A stretch of DNA of 39,345 nt from an uncultured Alistipes sp. (lineage in GTDB: Bacteria; Bacteroidota; Bacteroidia; Bacteroidales; Rikenellaceae): NCBI GenBank assembly GCA_904502005.1, contig CAJGDC010000014.1, positions 1 through 39,345 of the forward strand, given 5' to 3'. Each line of letters starts with the position of its first letter. Within the stretch, counting starts at the first letter, position 1. The position numbers and the translations under genes are program-made. Shown here one piece after another: positions 1 through 8,443 of this stretch. The notes under the pieces are model-generated. The model ran no database searches, was not told the origin of the DNA, and saw only the letters and a list, made by a program, of their open reading frames with translations.

Positions 1-1
1 A

Positions 2-98
2 GGGTAAGCTACTCATATCGCACCGCTACAACCGCATACCCTTGCTCAATTCCTTGCCTGGGGGAGTTCTGCAGGAGCTGGTCGTATAAGACTTACCC
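2..98 (-). ncRNA. ffs: Bacterial small signal recognition particle RNA (4.5S type)
   Basis: This is the RNA scaffold of the signal recognition particle, which binds Ffh (encoded in this window at 22631-23962) and targets nascent membrane proteins. Read on the minus strand, the ends GGGTAAG and CTTACCC pair to close a hairpin of about 97 nt. The tip carries the domain IV signature CAGGCAAGGAATTGAGCA (plus positions 43-60): a GGAA tetraloop on a CAA/TTG stem, flanked by the CAGG and AGCA strands of the symmetric loop that contacts the Ffh M domain. A TACTTTTG box lies about six bases upstream of the 5' end. The exact ends are set by the terminal stem. An in-frame ORF on this strand is chance. 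Confidence 0.9.
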
Positions 99-103
99 GA
101 CTG

Positions 104-135
104 CAAAAGTAGAACTTTTTTTGTATCTTTGCAAA
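104..135 (-). promoter_or_regulatory. Promoter of SRP RNA
   Basis: On the minus strand there is a TACTTTTG -7 box (111-104) and a TTTG -33 element (135-132), 20 bases apart, matching the Bacteroidetes sigma-ABfr consensus. Transcription would begin at about 98, exactly the predicted RNA 5' end. The elements interleave with the divergent mltG promoter. Confidence 0.75.
124..131 (+). promoter_or_regulatory. Promoter -7 box of mltG
   Basis: TATCTTTG lies 15 bases before the mltG ATG, so the leader is only about 8 nt. No clear -33 TTTG was seen. The box overlaps the divergent SRP RNA promoter region. Confidence 0.65.
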
Positions 136-145
136 AAAATAGACT

Positions 146-1174
146 ATGAAAAGTAAAAAAATTAAAAAAATATTTAGGCGTTTTCTGTTTGTTGGAGCTT
201 TAGCTGCTGGTACTCTGATAGTTGCGTACAATGCATTCTATGGTTCGGCTATTGCCAAAAGCCAAGCAGTTTTTGTGTGCGACAAGATGGAGTATGAGAA
301 TTTTGTCTCTGATGTGAAGAAAAATATCAACTCGTCGCTCAAAAGTTTCGCCTTTGATTTTTACGCAAAACACTTAAATCTTAAGCAACGCCTTAAAGCG
401 GGTCACTATACTATCAAAGAGGGGCAGAGTGTTGTCTCCTTAGTAAGAATGTTTGTTCTGGGTGAGCAGACTCCTGTAAACCTCGTTGTTGGCGAAGCTC
501 GCACGCTGCCGCAACTGGCGGGAAAGCTCTCAAAACAAATTATGGCAGACTCTACAGCTCTGCTGTCGGCTTTACGCAATCGTGAATTAAAAGCAAAGTA
601 TGGGTATAAGAAGGACTCTATTATAGCGATGTTTGTGCCAAATACCTACCAGGTATACTGGACAATCTCGCCAGAGCAGTTGCTTGAGCGCATGAGTCGT
701 GAGTATAAGGCCTTTTGGAAAGAGGAGAGAATGGCAAAACTTGCCACTACAAAGCTTACAAAGTATCAGGCAATGACACTCGCCTCAATAGTCTATGAGG
801 AGACAAAGAATCGTGGAGAGATGCCAAAGATTGCAGGTGTTTATATCAACCGCCTACGCAAAAAGATGCCACTACAGGCGTGCCCAACAGTGAAGTATGC
901 TATGGGCGACTTTACACTTACACGAATACTACATAGGCATCTGCGCTATGACTCGCCATTTAATACATACCGCAATGCAGGCCTACCACCAGCACCAATT
1001 TGTATCCCGAGTATTGCTGCCATAGATGCGGTGCTGAATTATGACAAGAATAATTATCTATACTTCTGTGCAAAGCCAGAGTTTGATGGTACGCATAACT
1101 TTGCACGCACACTACGCGAACATAACGCAAATTCAAGAAAGTATAATGAGGCGCTCAAGCGTCTAAAGAAGTAA
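146..1174 (+). CDS. mltG: Endolytic transglycosylase MltG
   Basis: This is an inner-membrane lytic transglycosylase of the YceG/MltG family that cuts nascent peptidoglycan glycan strands. It has a basic N-terminus and one membrane segment (about residues 12-33), then a LysM-like region (residues about 80-110, with KAGHYTIKEGQSV). The catalytic YceG domain is last: the block LASIVYEET (about 212-220) holds the catalytic Glu (Glu218 or Glu219), followed by YINRLRKKMPLQACPTVKYA and the conserved SPFNTYRNAGLPPAPI block. Its 342 residues match the family. The ATG follows a TATCTTTG promoter box by 15 bases. It is monocistronic and convergent with the next gene, with a shared terminator at 1381-1427. 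Confidence 0.95.
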   Translation: MKSKKIKKIFRRFLFVGALAAGTLIVAYNAFYGSAIAKSQAVFVCDKMEYENFVSDVKKNINSSLKSFAFDFYAKHLNLKQRLKAGHYTIKEGQSVVSLVRMFVLGEQTPVNLVVGEARTLPQLAGKLSKQIMADSTALLSALRNRELKAKYGYKKDSIIAMFVPNTYQVYWTISPEQLLERMSREYKAFWKEERMAKLATTKLTKYQAMTLASIVYEETKNRGEMPKIAGVYINRLRKKMPLQACPTVKYAMGDFTLTRILHRHLRYDSPFNTYRNAGLPPAPICIPSIAAIDAVLNYDKNNYLYFCAKPEFDGTHNFARTLREHNANSRKYNEALKRLKK

Positions 1175-1177
1175 AAA

Positions 1178-1378
1178 GAGGCTGAATAAAAAGTGTATTT
1201 TGTCGTTAACCCCTCTGCGAGGGCTTGTCCTCCTTGCAGCTCGGTAAAGTGAGTAAACTCACTCTACTCTCGCTCTGCAGCGTCGGTTACGCTCGCCCTC
1301 AAAATGCTCATTTACGCCAAGTAAACTCCGCTTTTTCGGGCTTCGCAAGCCTAAAACTACATCTTTTTATTCAACCTC
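1178..1378. repeat. Multi-hairpin intergenic element bounded by inverted repeats
   Basis: A 201-bp non-coding element begins three bases after the mltG stop. Its ends are 16-nt inverted repeats (1178-1193 and 1363-1378) matching at 15 of 16 positions. Inside are small perfect hairpins: CCCTC/GAGGG (1211-1223), AGTGAG/CTCACT (1248-1263) and GGCTT/AAGCC (1339-1351). The architecture suggests a MITE- or REP-like intergenic repeat, or a structured 3' UTR. A 100-codon plus-strand ORF across it has no support. Confidence 0.5.
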
Positions 1379-1380
1379 CG

Positions 1381-1427
1381 AACAAAATGTGGGTGACTAT
1401 TTTACTTTTTAGTCACCCACTTTTGTT
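1381..1427. terminator. Bidirectional terminator between mltG and the WG-repeat-like gene
   Basis: The perfect 11-bp stem GTGGGTGACTA (1389-1399) / TAGTCACCCAC (1410-1420) has a 10-nt loop and is flanked by AACAAAA and TTTTGTT, so it offers a U-rich tail in both directions. It serves two convergent genes. Confidence 0.85.
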
Positions 1428-3123
1428 AATAGTTTGGTTGATTGAGCAGTGCATCAATTTGCGACTCTATGTTGCTCTTAGGGATGCTTCCACCCGCCTT
1501 TGCTGCGCGAGAACGATAGTTCTGTAGCATGCTCTGGATGTTCTTTAATTGAGCACGAGCATCGTTACGACTGTGTTGATGGCCTGTAAGTTCAAGTTGT
1601 GACACAGTCGTATTTTTGTTTGCCTTAAACCACGCATGCTCCTCGGTAAACTCCTTTATCCAGTAACCTGCCTTACTCTCCCACTGGCGATAGTAGCTCT
1701 TGCAGTGTTGAATATCTGTTGCATTGGCAGCAGATGTACTGTTTGAGACTGATGCGGGACGTGAGTATGTTGGGGTAGTAGAGTATGTTCTGCTGCCACT
1801 ATGTTGGTTGATGGCATTATTAACATTTGTAGCCAAATTACCGACTGCAGCAGCGAGTTCTTGCCAAGCCTGCTGTCGCTGAATTCGTGCCGCCTCGGCT
1901 GCTGCACGACGCTGTGCGGCAAGTCGCTCCTCCTCTATACGACGCTCTTCGTTTGCCTTTATACGGGCAAAATATGCCTCTGGAATAGAGTAGTCAATCT
2001 CCTCGCTGCGAGATGGGTCAAGAATAGAATTTTCGTCAAGAAATATATTGAACCAAGTTTGGCTTGGAGTATATGCATATTCCATACAGAACCCATATTC
2101 ACTGTTATATTGGCTGATGCTACCATAGTACGGCGGAATGAGCATATTTCCCGCCATATCGTAAATAGTGGCGTTGTAATTATCATCGTATGTCTTTTTT
2201 GCAGTAGTATGACAGACAAAGTATCTATATGCGTTAGTTCTGTCGTGTTCTATTTCAATGCCATAATGCTCTACGGGGATAAGTCGCTCGCCCTTGAGGC
2301 TATAGATTCCATATTTTCCGGTCTGGGCATTGTGTACAAGAGCATAACCTTGATAGAACTTTGACCAAGTGTACTCATTATCCTTTGCTGGAGGTACCAA
2401 CTCGTTGCCATTTTCATCGCACAACGCACCATTTACCACGCGGTAGGTGTGCGTTGCTGCGTCATAGAGAACTCCTATCTTATATCGCTCTTCAAGCATC
2501 TTTATTATCCTATCTGTTGACTCTGGAATAGGGGATTTGTAGGTGGAATTACCGTTGATGTCTATCCACAGTGCGCTATTGATTTTAGGAGCCTTCTTCT
2601 TTTTTTGATGAGTATAGTAACCAAGATAAAAACCCTCTTCTATGGAGTATTTTAGTGGGTATTCAGGCAGTGAATAGAATATGTTTGTCTTTTGAGTCTG
2701 ACTATTCTTTGTCTTCATTGACCATAAGTTGCCCTTTATAGGCATTGTAAGCCACTTTCCATCAAAAGATAGCGCCCACATCATCTTTTCAAGATGCGCC
2801 TCAATGTATGGATAGTAGTTTTTGTTTAATCCATCTGCAGAGCGGAAATAAATTTTAGTAAATGAACAATTTGGGAATAGTTCGTTACCTTTGCTATCTA
2901 AAAGGCTGTAAAGGTCATATTCACTATACTTTGGGTTCTTTGGTGTAATCGTCTCACACAACAGATATACACCATACTCCTTGTCGTAAGAGAATGAGTG
3001 TTTAGGGTATCTCTTGCGGACCAGAGCCGTAACCTCTTTGTCCTCTGGTGTTGCAGGGCGCTGCGCATAAATAGGGGTAAAAAATGCGAATAAAGAGATG
3101 ATAATGATAACAAATCGTCTCAT
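1426..3123 (-). CDS. Secreted WG-repeat-like protein with coiled-coil C-terminal part
   Basis: Specific function unknown. The 565-residue protein starts at the ATG at 3123, giving the clean signal peptide MRRFVIIIISLFAFFTPIYAQ; an upstream in-frame start at 3192 would place 23 unlikely residues before it. The N-terminal half holds degenerate WG-type repeats (units like GKYGIYSLKGERLIPVEHY, DENGNELVPP and DMAGNMLIPPYY), a motif family usually found in envelope or periplasmic proteins. A charged Arg/Glu/Ala-rich coiled coil follows (roughly residues 385-430), then a Ser/Thr/Pro-rich linker and a basic tail. The gene has its own promoter and is not part of the nuclease operon, which ends at the terminator 3164-3199. 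The WG assignment is moderate; the signal peptide is clear. Confidence 0.75.
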   Translation of the reverse strand: MRRFVIIIISLFAFFTPIYAQRPATPEDKEVTALVRKRYPKHSFSYDKEYGVYLLCETITPKNPKYSEYDLYSLLDSKGNELFPNCSFTKIYFRSADGLNKNYYPYIEAHLEKMMWALSFDGKWLTMPIKGNLWSMKTKNSQTQKTNIFYSLPEYPLKYSIEEGFYLGYYTHQKKKKAPKINSALWIDINGNSTYKSPIPESTDRIIKMLEERYKIGVLYDAATHTYRVVNGALCDENGNELVPPAKDNEYTWSKFYQGYALVHNAQTGKYGIYSLKGERLIPVEHYGIEIEHDRTNAYRYFVCHTTAKKTYDDNYNATIYDMAGNMLIPPYYGSISQYNSEYGFCMEYAYTPSQTWFNIFLDENSILDPSRSEEIDYSIPEAYFARIKANEERRIEEERLAAQRRAAAEAARIQRQQAWQELAAAVGNLATNVNNAINQHSGSRTYSTTPTYSRPASVSNSTSAANATDIQHCKSYYRQWESKAGYWIKEFTEEHAWFKANKNTTVSQLELTGHQHSRNDARAQLKNIQSMLQNYRSRAAKAGGSIPKSNIESQIDALLNQPNY

Positions 3124-3152
3124 AGTTGTAATGTTTAAGGGGTTAGTTTTCA

Positions 3153-3160
3153 CAAATATA
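3153..3160 (-). promoter_or_regulatory. Promoter -7 box of the WG-repeat-like gene
   Basis: TATATTTG on the minus strand lies 29 bases before the ATG at 3123. It sits in the U-tract region directly after the upstream operon's terminator. The -33 element is weak. Confidence 0.5.
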
Positions 3161-3163
3161 CAA

Positions 3164-3199
3164 AAAAAGATTGCCAATACAATGTTTGGCAATCTTTTT
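3164..3199 (-). terminator. Intrinsic terminator of the nuclease/TonB operon
   Basis: A perfect 14-bp stem (3164-3177 with 3186-3199, core GATTGCCAA/TTGGCAATC) with an 8-nt loop is followed on the minus strand by a run of seven T. It lies 20 bases past the stop of the DUF5689 lipoprotein gene. Confidence 0.85.
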
Positions 3200-3218
3200 C
3201 ATAAATATTTAATACGGA

Positions 3219-4505
3219 TTACTCCATATCGTCGTCCTTCAGAGTCTGAGGAAGGGCAATAGAGTCCTCTGGAGTATTAGCATCAATCCATGCCTCGCGA
3301 GCTGCAAGATCCTCTTCTGTTAGGCTATTGTAATACTCTGGAAGGAAGTCCTCAAAGCGGCAAACTGAGAGCTGGAATGCACCGCTCTGGTCGCGAGAGG
3401 TCTCAGTGAACTTATAGCTGTGAGAGTAGATAGCGTAAATTGCAAGTACGCTACCCTTTGCACCATCCTCAGGAACAGGCTTGCCACCAAAGCGAGAGTA
3501 ACCGCTTGTGCGAGCAGTATAGAAACCTGGAGTAGAGGCGTGGGTTGTTGACATAGCTTCCGGATAGCAAAGAGCTGTGCTACCGTAAAGGCTAATGTTG
3601 TTAATTGAGTATGCGAGCTTATACCAAGGCTTGCTTACAACATACTGAACAGAACCGTCAACAAGGATACCACTTGTACACAACCAGCTAGGGTAGATGT
3701 TTGTGTTGCTACCGCTTGTAAGAGCAGGATAAGGCTCTACACCATTCTGATTCTTAACACCGCGATATGTCACAGTAAGGTTGTTAAAGCGGATAAGGCG
3801 ACCGAGGAAGTCCTTGTTATAGACTGTTTTAGCCTCGTTATAGTTATCTACAACATAGATGTCGTCAGTTTTGTTTTTACCCTCAGTAAGGGTGCAATCC
3901 TCGCCCTTAAAGACATACTGTGCAACCTTGTTAGGAGATACAATGTTTGAATTTGCATAGTACTTATAAATTCCGTAGGCATTAAGACTCTCGGTAGGGA
4001 TGTCGCCGATAGAGAGCATCATGCGGAAGCTACCCATGTAAAGACCATTAAGACGAACATATACCCAGCAGCTCTCTTTTGTATCGAGGTTGCAAGGGTA
4101 GTCAGCAAATAGACCATTAGTAAGCTTAAGCTCAATGGCAGCAGTGCCGTCAAAGATGTGGAGTGACTTGTAGATATTTCCCTGCTCATCGTTGCTAATT
4201 ACCTTACCCTTGATATAGTAATCACCAACAATATAGCGGTCATTCTTAAGTTCGTACTCTGTGCACTCGTCCTCAGAGAGTACAAAACGCTTGTACTTAG
4301 TCTCAGCTTGTGAGTTTGTAGAGCCTGAGTTATCGAGCGGGAAGAACATATCCTTCAGTTCTGCAATGGTAAGGTGTTGCATGCCCATTGCCTGCATAAC
4401 CTCGTCTGACATCTCTGCTGGAGCTACAGGAGTGGTAAACTTCTCGTAGCAACCAGTAAGGGCGAGGCTGAAGAGTGCGATAACAAATATTTTTATATAT
4501 TTCAT
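3219..4505 (-). CDS. DUF5689 lipoprotein (OB-fold-like), last gene of the nuclease operon
   Basis: This is a 428-residue predicted surface or outer-membrane lipoprotein: signal MKYIKIFVIALFSLALTGC with lipobox LTGC (Cys19). The central region (YYIKGKVISNDEQGNIYKSL, then HIFDGTAAIELKL, about 95-135) is the DUF5689 pattern, a Bacteroidetes-restricted domain resembling OB-fold nucleic-acid-binding domains. The C-terminal 200 residues are not recognised. It lies 12 bases after the TonB-dependent receptor and shares its transcript. That position, where a PUL would carry SusD, suggests a substrate-binding partner of the receptor. The function is inference; no enzymatic motif is visible. Confidence 0.85.
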   Translation of the reverse strand: MKYIKIFVIALFSLALTGCYEKFTTPVAPAEMSDEVMQAMGMQHLTIAELKDMFFPLDNSGSTNSQAETKYKRFVLSEDECTEYELKNDRYIVGDYYIKGKVISNDEQGNIYKSLHIFDGTAAIELKLTNGLFADYPCNLDTKESCWVYVRLNGLYMGSFRMMLSIGDIPTESLNAYGIYKYYANSNIVSPNKVAQYVFKGEDCTLTEGKNKTDDIYVVDNYNEAKTVYNKDFLGRLIRFNNLTVTYRGVKNQNGVEPYPALTSGSNTNIYPSWLCTSGILVDGSVQYVVSKPWYKLAYSINNISLYGSTALCYPEAMSTTHASTPGFYTARTSGYSRFGGKPVPEDGAKGSVLAIYAIYSHSYKFTETSRDQSGAFQLSVCRFEDFLPEYYNSLTEEDLAAREAWIDANTPEDSIALPQTLKDDDME

Positions 4506-4517
4506 AGTCTGTATGTT

Positions 4518-7382
4518 TTAGAAACGGAAGTAAAGATTGAGGAAGTAAGTTGTTCCAAGCATATAGAAGTACTTAGAGTCAAAGCGAGAGTAGAATGGCT
4601 CTGCTGGATTAGAACCTGCCTCATTACCATTCCAACCACGTGTGCGACGCATACGCATCTGCTCGTAACCTCCAGTCTTAATATCCTGATTGTTGAGAAT
4701 ATTCTTAACCTCAAAGCTAAATCCGAGCATATACTTACGCTGGATATACCAGTTCTTGCCCACACTTGCACTTAGAGTGTATGCATGACCGAGATCCTCC
4801 TGGCGGCGAACATTGTTGATATTTGTAAGAGCCCAAATCTTAGCATCGTCAGAAGCACCCTCATTTGCAAGTACCTCTACATATGACTTAACAGCATTGT
4901 TAGTGCGGTATGCAGGGTTCATAGAGAGGTAAAGCTTGTCATAGAAGTTGAAGTTTACTGATGCAAACCAGTTGTTGCTACTGCGGTAGTCAATACCGAT
5001 ATTTGCAGCAATCTGTGGCGTGCTCTCAACGTAGAAGTTCTTCCAGTTTACCTTATCTACAAGCTCAATCTCGGCGCTGTTGTCGATAATCTGAACAAAG
5101 TTTGGATTTGAGGTGTAGCGGTAGTCACCCCAGTTCAGAGCACCCTGAAGAGCAATGCCGTTCCAGATAGGGATGTTAAGAGCAAGCTCAACACCGTAAT
5201 AACGCTTGTCGATGCCGGACATTGCAAAGTTGGTAAATGATGACTGTGTATCATCATAGAATGAGATTACCTTTGCAAGGTCGTTCATCTTTGTGAAATA
5301 TCCCGATACACGAGCCTTGATGTATGGCAAGTTAAGGTTATATGTCAGCTCAGCGCTGTAAATCTTCTCGGTTGTAAGACCTGGGTTAGACTGGTTACGA
5401 GTACGAGGAGATACAAATGCAGAGGCGAATTTAGGTGCATCTGCAATAGTTGCTGCGTTGAGAGCAATTGAGTGAGCTCCAGAGAAACGGTAACTAAATG
5501 CAGCCTTTGCCTTGTAGGTGAGGAAATTTAGGTGAGCTGAGTCGCCAAATGAGTCGTTGCCATTAGGGAATAGACCCTTGCGCCATAGACCCTGACGCCA
5601 CATTGAGCTGTAACCAATCTCACCACCAAGGTTCATTGTAAAGCCACCATAAGTCATAGTATACTGAGCCCATGCCTGTGCCTGACGGATGTGAGCGTAG
5701 TAGTCGTAGTTATACTTATCACCCTCCTTAGCCACGCGAGCATGACCATTAGCAAGGTAGTAGTCTACATCGTTCTGGTAGGCGATAATATCACTACCCT
5801 TATCGCGCTCTGCAAACTTGTCAATATCAAGCCAGTAGCTACCACCAAGAAGATCCTTAATTGTGCTATAATACTCTGTACGGTTTACACGAGCCTTAAG
5901 ACCTCCGATAATAGAGTGATTTGTATTGAACTGGTGTGAGATATTTGCAACAAAGTTATAGTCAATCTGGTCGGTGTGGCGCTCTTCTATCATATAGTTA
6001 GAGCGGAATCCCTGAGCATAGCCTGCAGTAGTAGGATCCTCACGACGATTGGCGTTAATCATGCGGTCAAAGTCAATGCGGCCATTCCACACTGCCATAG
6101 CACCAAGAGCTGCGTTGATATAGTTCTCAACCTGCTCGTCAGAGGTCTGCTGGAAGATACCTGGAATCTCTGGGGTAATCTGGCTTAAGTAGTTTGATGG
6201 TAGGTAACGATAGTAGTCTGGACGTGGGTCAGCACCATCCTTCCATGTTAGAGCAGAGTAGCCGTTAAAACCAAAGCGAACAGATGTTGCTGCAGTGAGA
6301 CGAGTCTTATCAGTGATGTCGTAGATATAGTTGAGCATAACGATTGGCTCGTGTGTACGGCGAACACGAGTGTTGCGTAGCTTACCATTCTGATAACCAA
6401 CGTTAGGGTTGTAGTAGTTGCTACCAAATAGGTCATAAGCCTCCTGTGTAGATGCCTGCTGTGCACCACGCTGTCCTGGAGTGCCGAGAAGGGTAAGTGC
6501 AAGGCGGTGCTTTGTGCCGAAGAGTTTCTCTACAGAAGCAAAATAGCCATATGAGTTGTAATAAATGCCATCTACATAGCCATTACCACCCTGACGAGTT
6601 GACACGGAGAAACCATAAGACCAGCCATTGTCAAGAGCTCCTGAAGCGTAAGATACCATAGCACGCCAGCGATACATCTGATTTGCATTTGATACGCTTA
6701 CACGGAAGCCTTTACGCATCTGTGAAGCGCGAGCGTTTACGTTTGTAGTACCGCCAATGCCACCAATGCCAAATGTAGTAGGTGTAAGACCTGCGCTGTT
6801 CTCTTGGTTACGTGTTGCATCATTAAGTCCGCTCCACAGTGACCATGGACCGTAGCCGGTAATAGCATCGTTAAAGCGGATACCATTGAGGTAAACGTCC
6901 TGATACATAGAGTCATATCCACGTACATTAAAGCGCATTTCGCTAAAGCGGTATGAAGCGATACTATTATAAATATCCTTTGATGAGCTTAGTGATGATG
7001 GCAAAGCCTGTGTGTCTGAGGCTGAAGAGTCATTGTCAAACTCAGCAAATACAGAGTCATCGATAATCTCACGCTGGAATGAAGGTACGATGATTACAGT
7101 TTGTAGGTCGCGCATATTTTGAGCTACGCGAACAACCATCTCCAGAGTCTCAAAGTCTGGAGCAGTAAAGGTAAGACGATAGTCACCCTGTGCAAGCTCT
7201 GGGAATGAGAACATACCATTGTCGTCAGTTGTAACTGTCTGACCAGTGGCGTCAATGGTGACCTTGACAAGTCCCACCGCAGTTCTACCATTTCGGGAGA
7301 CAACTTGACCCTTGATACCTCCTTGTGCATAGGCGGCAAAAGTAAAGAGGGTCAGTAATGTAAGGATTAAAAGTTTTTTCAT
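4518..7382 (-). CDS. TonB-dependent outer-membrane receptor with carboxypeptidase-like N-terminal domain
   Basis: This is a 954-residue active transporter of the outer membrane. The ATG at 7382 is preferred over an in-frame TTG at 7388 because it gives the clean signal peptide MKKLLILTLLTLFTFAAYA. Next comes a CarboxypepD_reg-like beta-sandwich (about 22-105: GGIKGQVVSRNGRTAVGLVK). The plug (about 110-220) includes FNVRGYDSMYQDVYLNGIRF and GIGGIGGTTNVN. A long beta-barrel ends in aromatic NLYFRF. No SusD gene is adjacent and SusC-specific blocks were not recognised, so it is not an ordinary glycan receptor. Its operon partners are two nucleases and two OB-fold-type lipoproteins, pointing to nucleic-acid breakdown products as cargo (inference). 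Confidence 0.9.
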   Translation of the reverse strand: MKKLLILTLLTLFTFAAYAQGGIKGQVVSRNGRTAVGLVKVTIDATGQTVTTDDNGMFSFPELAQGDYRLTFTAPDFETLEMVVRVAQNMRDLQTVIIVPSFQREIIDDSVFAEFDNDSSASDTQALPSSLSSSKDIYNSIASYRFSEMRFNVRGYDSMYQDVYLNGIRFNDAITGYGPWSLWSGLNDATRNQENSAGLTPTTFGIGGIGGTTNVNARASQMRKGFRVSVSNANQMYRWRAMVSYASGALDNGWSYGFSVSTRQGGNGYVDGIYYNSYGYFASVEKLFGTKHRLALTLLGTPGQRGAQQASTQEAYDLFGSNYYNPNVGYQNGKLRNTRVRRTHEPIVMLNYIYDITDKTRLTAATSVRFGFNGYSALTWKDGADPRPDYYRYLPSNYLSQITPEIPGIFQQTSDEQVENYINAALGAMAVWNGRIDFDRMINANRREDPTTAGYAQGFRSNYMIEERHTDQIDYNFVANISHQFNTNHSIIGGLKARVNRTEYYSTIKDLLGGSYWLDIDKFAERDKGSDIIAYQNDVDYYLANGHARVAKEGDKYNYDYYAHIRQAQAWAQYTMTYGGFTMNLGGEIGYSSMWRQGLWRKGLFPNGNDSFGDSAHLNFLTYKAKAAFSYRFSGAHSIALNAATIADAPKFASAFVSPRTRNQSNPGLTTEKIYSAELTYNLNLPYIKARVSGYFTKMNDLAKVISFYDDTQSSFTNFAMSGIDKRYYGVELALNIPIWNGIALQGALNWGDYRYTSNPNFVQIIDNSAEIELVDKVNWKNFYVESTPQIAANIGIDYRSSNNWFASVNFNFYDKLYLSMNPAYRTNNAVKSYVEVLANEGASDDAKIWALTNINNVRRQEDLGHAYTLSASVGKNWYIQRKYMLGFSFEVKNILNNQDIKTGGYEQMRMRRTRGWNGNEAGSNPAEPFYSRFDSKYFYMLGTTYFLNLYFRF

Positions 7383-7396
7383 ATACAATGATTAAA

Positions 7397-8431
7397 TTAT
7401 TTACCTATATAAATAAATACTGGCAAGTGGTCAGAGAAACCGTTCTGGAAGTTGTTTCCGACAAAGGTGCGTAGTGGATAGTTCTTGTACTGACCCTCTC
7501 GCTGCATCATATATGGACGAGAGAAGATGTTGCCATAGAACTTACTTCCCTCAGCACGCTTGAGCTTAACCTCTCCTGTAGAACCTGTAGCAAGGTTCTC
7601 TGAAACAATAATATTGTCAAACAGATTCCATGAGTCACGATAGCCGAGTGTACCATAACCAGCCTTCAGCATAGCGATATATGGGCTATACAGATCTCCT
7701 GCAGTGAGTTTCTTGATATTCTCACGAGCACCTAATATCTCGGTAATACTCTTGTCTGTTGCATCGTCATTAAGGTCTCCCATAATAACAACCTTTGTGT
7801 TTGGGTTTGCGACTCTTACAGAGTCTGCAATGCGACGGCACTGTGCAGCTGCAGCCTCACGCTTTGGGTCAGAAGCTGACTTACCACCCAGACGAGATGG
7901 CCAGTGTGAAACAAGGAAGAAGAATGGCTCACCCTCAATAGTTCCCCACATAGTGACAAGGTCACGGGTATAAAAGTTCTCATATCCCGGCATTTCGAAC
8001 TTATGAGCCTTACTACCCTCAAGTTTGAATACATCAGGACGGTAGAGAAAAGCGCAGTCCACACCACGACGGTCAGGAGAGTCGTAGTGTACGATGCGAT
8101 AGTTTCCATGTGTCATCTTTGGCTGAGTGATTAGATCCTCAAGTACAAGGCGATTCTCAATCTCAGATACGCCAATGACAGCAGGGAACTCACGGTTTAT
8201 TGCCGCCATGTCAAAGAATACCTTGTCAAGGTTACTCTGCTTTTTCTGGTACTTAGTGCTGTTCCACTTCTTGTCGCCAGTTGGCAGAAACTCCTCGTCC
8301 CACTTGTCAGGGTCATTGATTGTATCAAACAGATTCTCAAGGTTGTAGAAGACAACCATATGAGGCTTCTGCGCAAAACAACTCAACAGTACGCCCGCAA
8401 CAAGCAGTGTGGTTAAAAGTAGTTTTTTCAT
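7397..8431 (-). CDS. Exported endonuclease/exonuclease/phosphatase family protein
   Basis: This 344-residue metal-dependent phosphodiesterase has the DNase I/EEP fold. Visible active-site motifs are FYNLENLFD (Asn30), VSEIENR (Glu90, metal ligand), SHWPSR (His176), GDLND (Asp219, Asn221) and the terminal SDHLPV (Asp334, His335). The N-terminus MKKLLLTTLLVAGVLLSCFAQ is a signal sequence. LLSC could be a weak lipobox, so it may be lipidated or simply periplasmic. It lies 12 bases after the NUC1 nuclease gene and 14 bases before the receptor gene. The likely role is to cut oligonucleotides or release phosphate from products of the upstream nuclease. The exact substrate cannot be read from the sequence. 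Confidence 0.9.
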   Translation of the reverse strand: MKKLLLTTLLVAGVLLSCFAQKPHMVVFYNLENLFDTINDPDKWDEEFLPTGDKKWNSTKYQKKQSNLDKVFFDMAAINREFPAVIGVSEIENRLVLEDLITQPKMTHGNYRIVHYDSPDRRGVDCAFLYRPDVFKLEGSKAHKFEMPGYENFYTRDLVTMWGTIEGEPFFFLVSHWPSRLGGKSASDPKREAAAAQCRRIADSVRVANPNTKVVIMGDLNDDATDKSITEILGARENIKKLTAGDLYSPYIAMLKAGYGTLGYRDSWNLFDNIIVSENLATGSTGEVKLKRAEGSKFYGNIFSRPYMMQREGQYKNYPLRTFVGNNFQNGFSDHLPVFIYIGK

Positions 8432-8443
8432 AGTATATAAAAT

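Noticed and set aside
1225..1527. 100-codon plus-strand ORF after mltG
   Set aside because: It runs through the inverted-repeat element, the terminator and the end of the WG-repeat-like gene on the other strand, with no promoter and no recognisable domain.
3124..3192. Longer N-terminus for the WG-repeat-like gene from 3192
   Set aside because: It would cover the promoter and terminator region and bury the signal peptide that starts at the ATG at 3123.
7383..7388. TTG start two codons upstream for the TonB receptor
   Set aside because: The ATG at 7382 gives the normal MKK signal peptide; nothing favours TTG.
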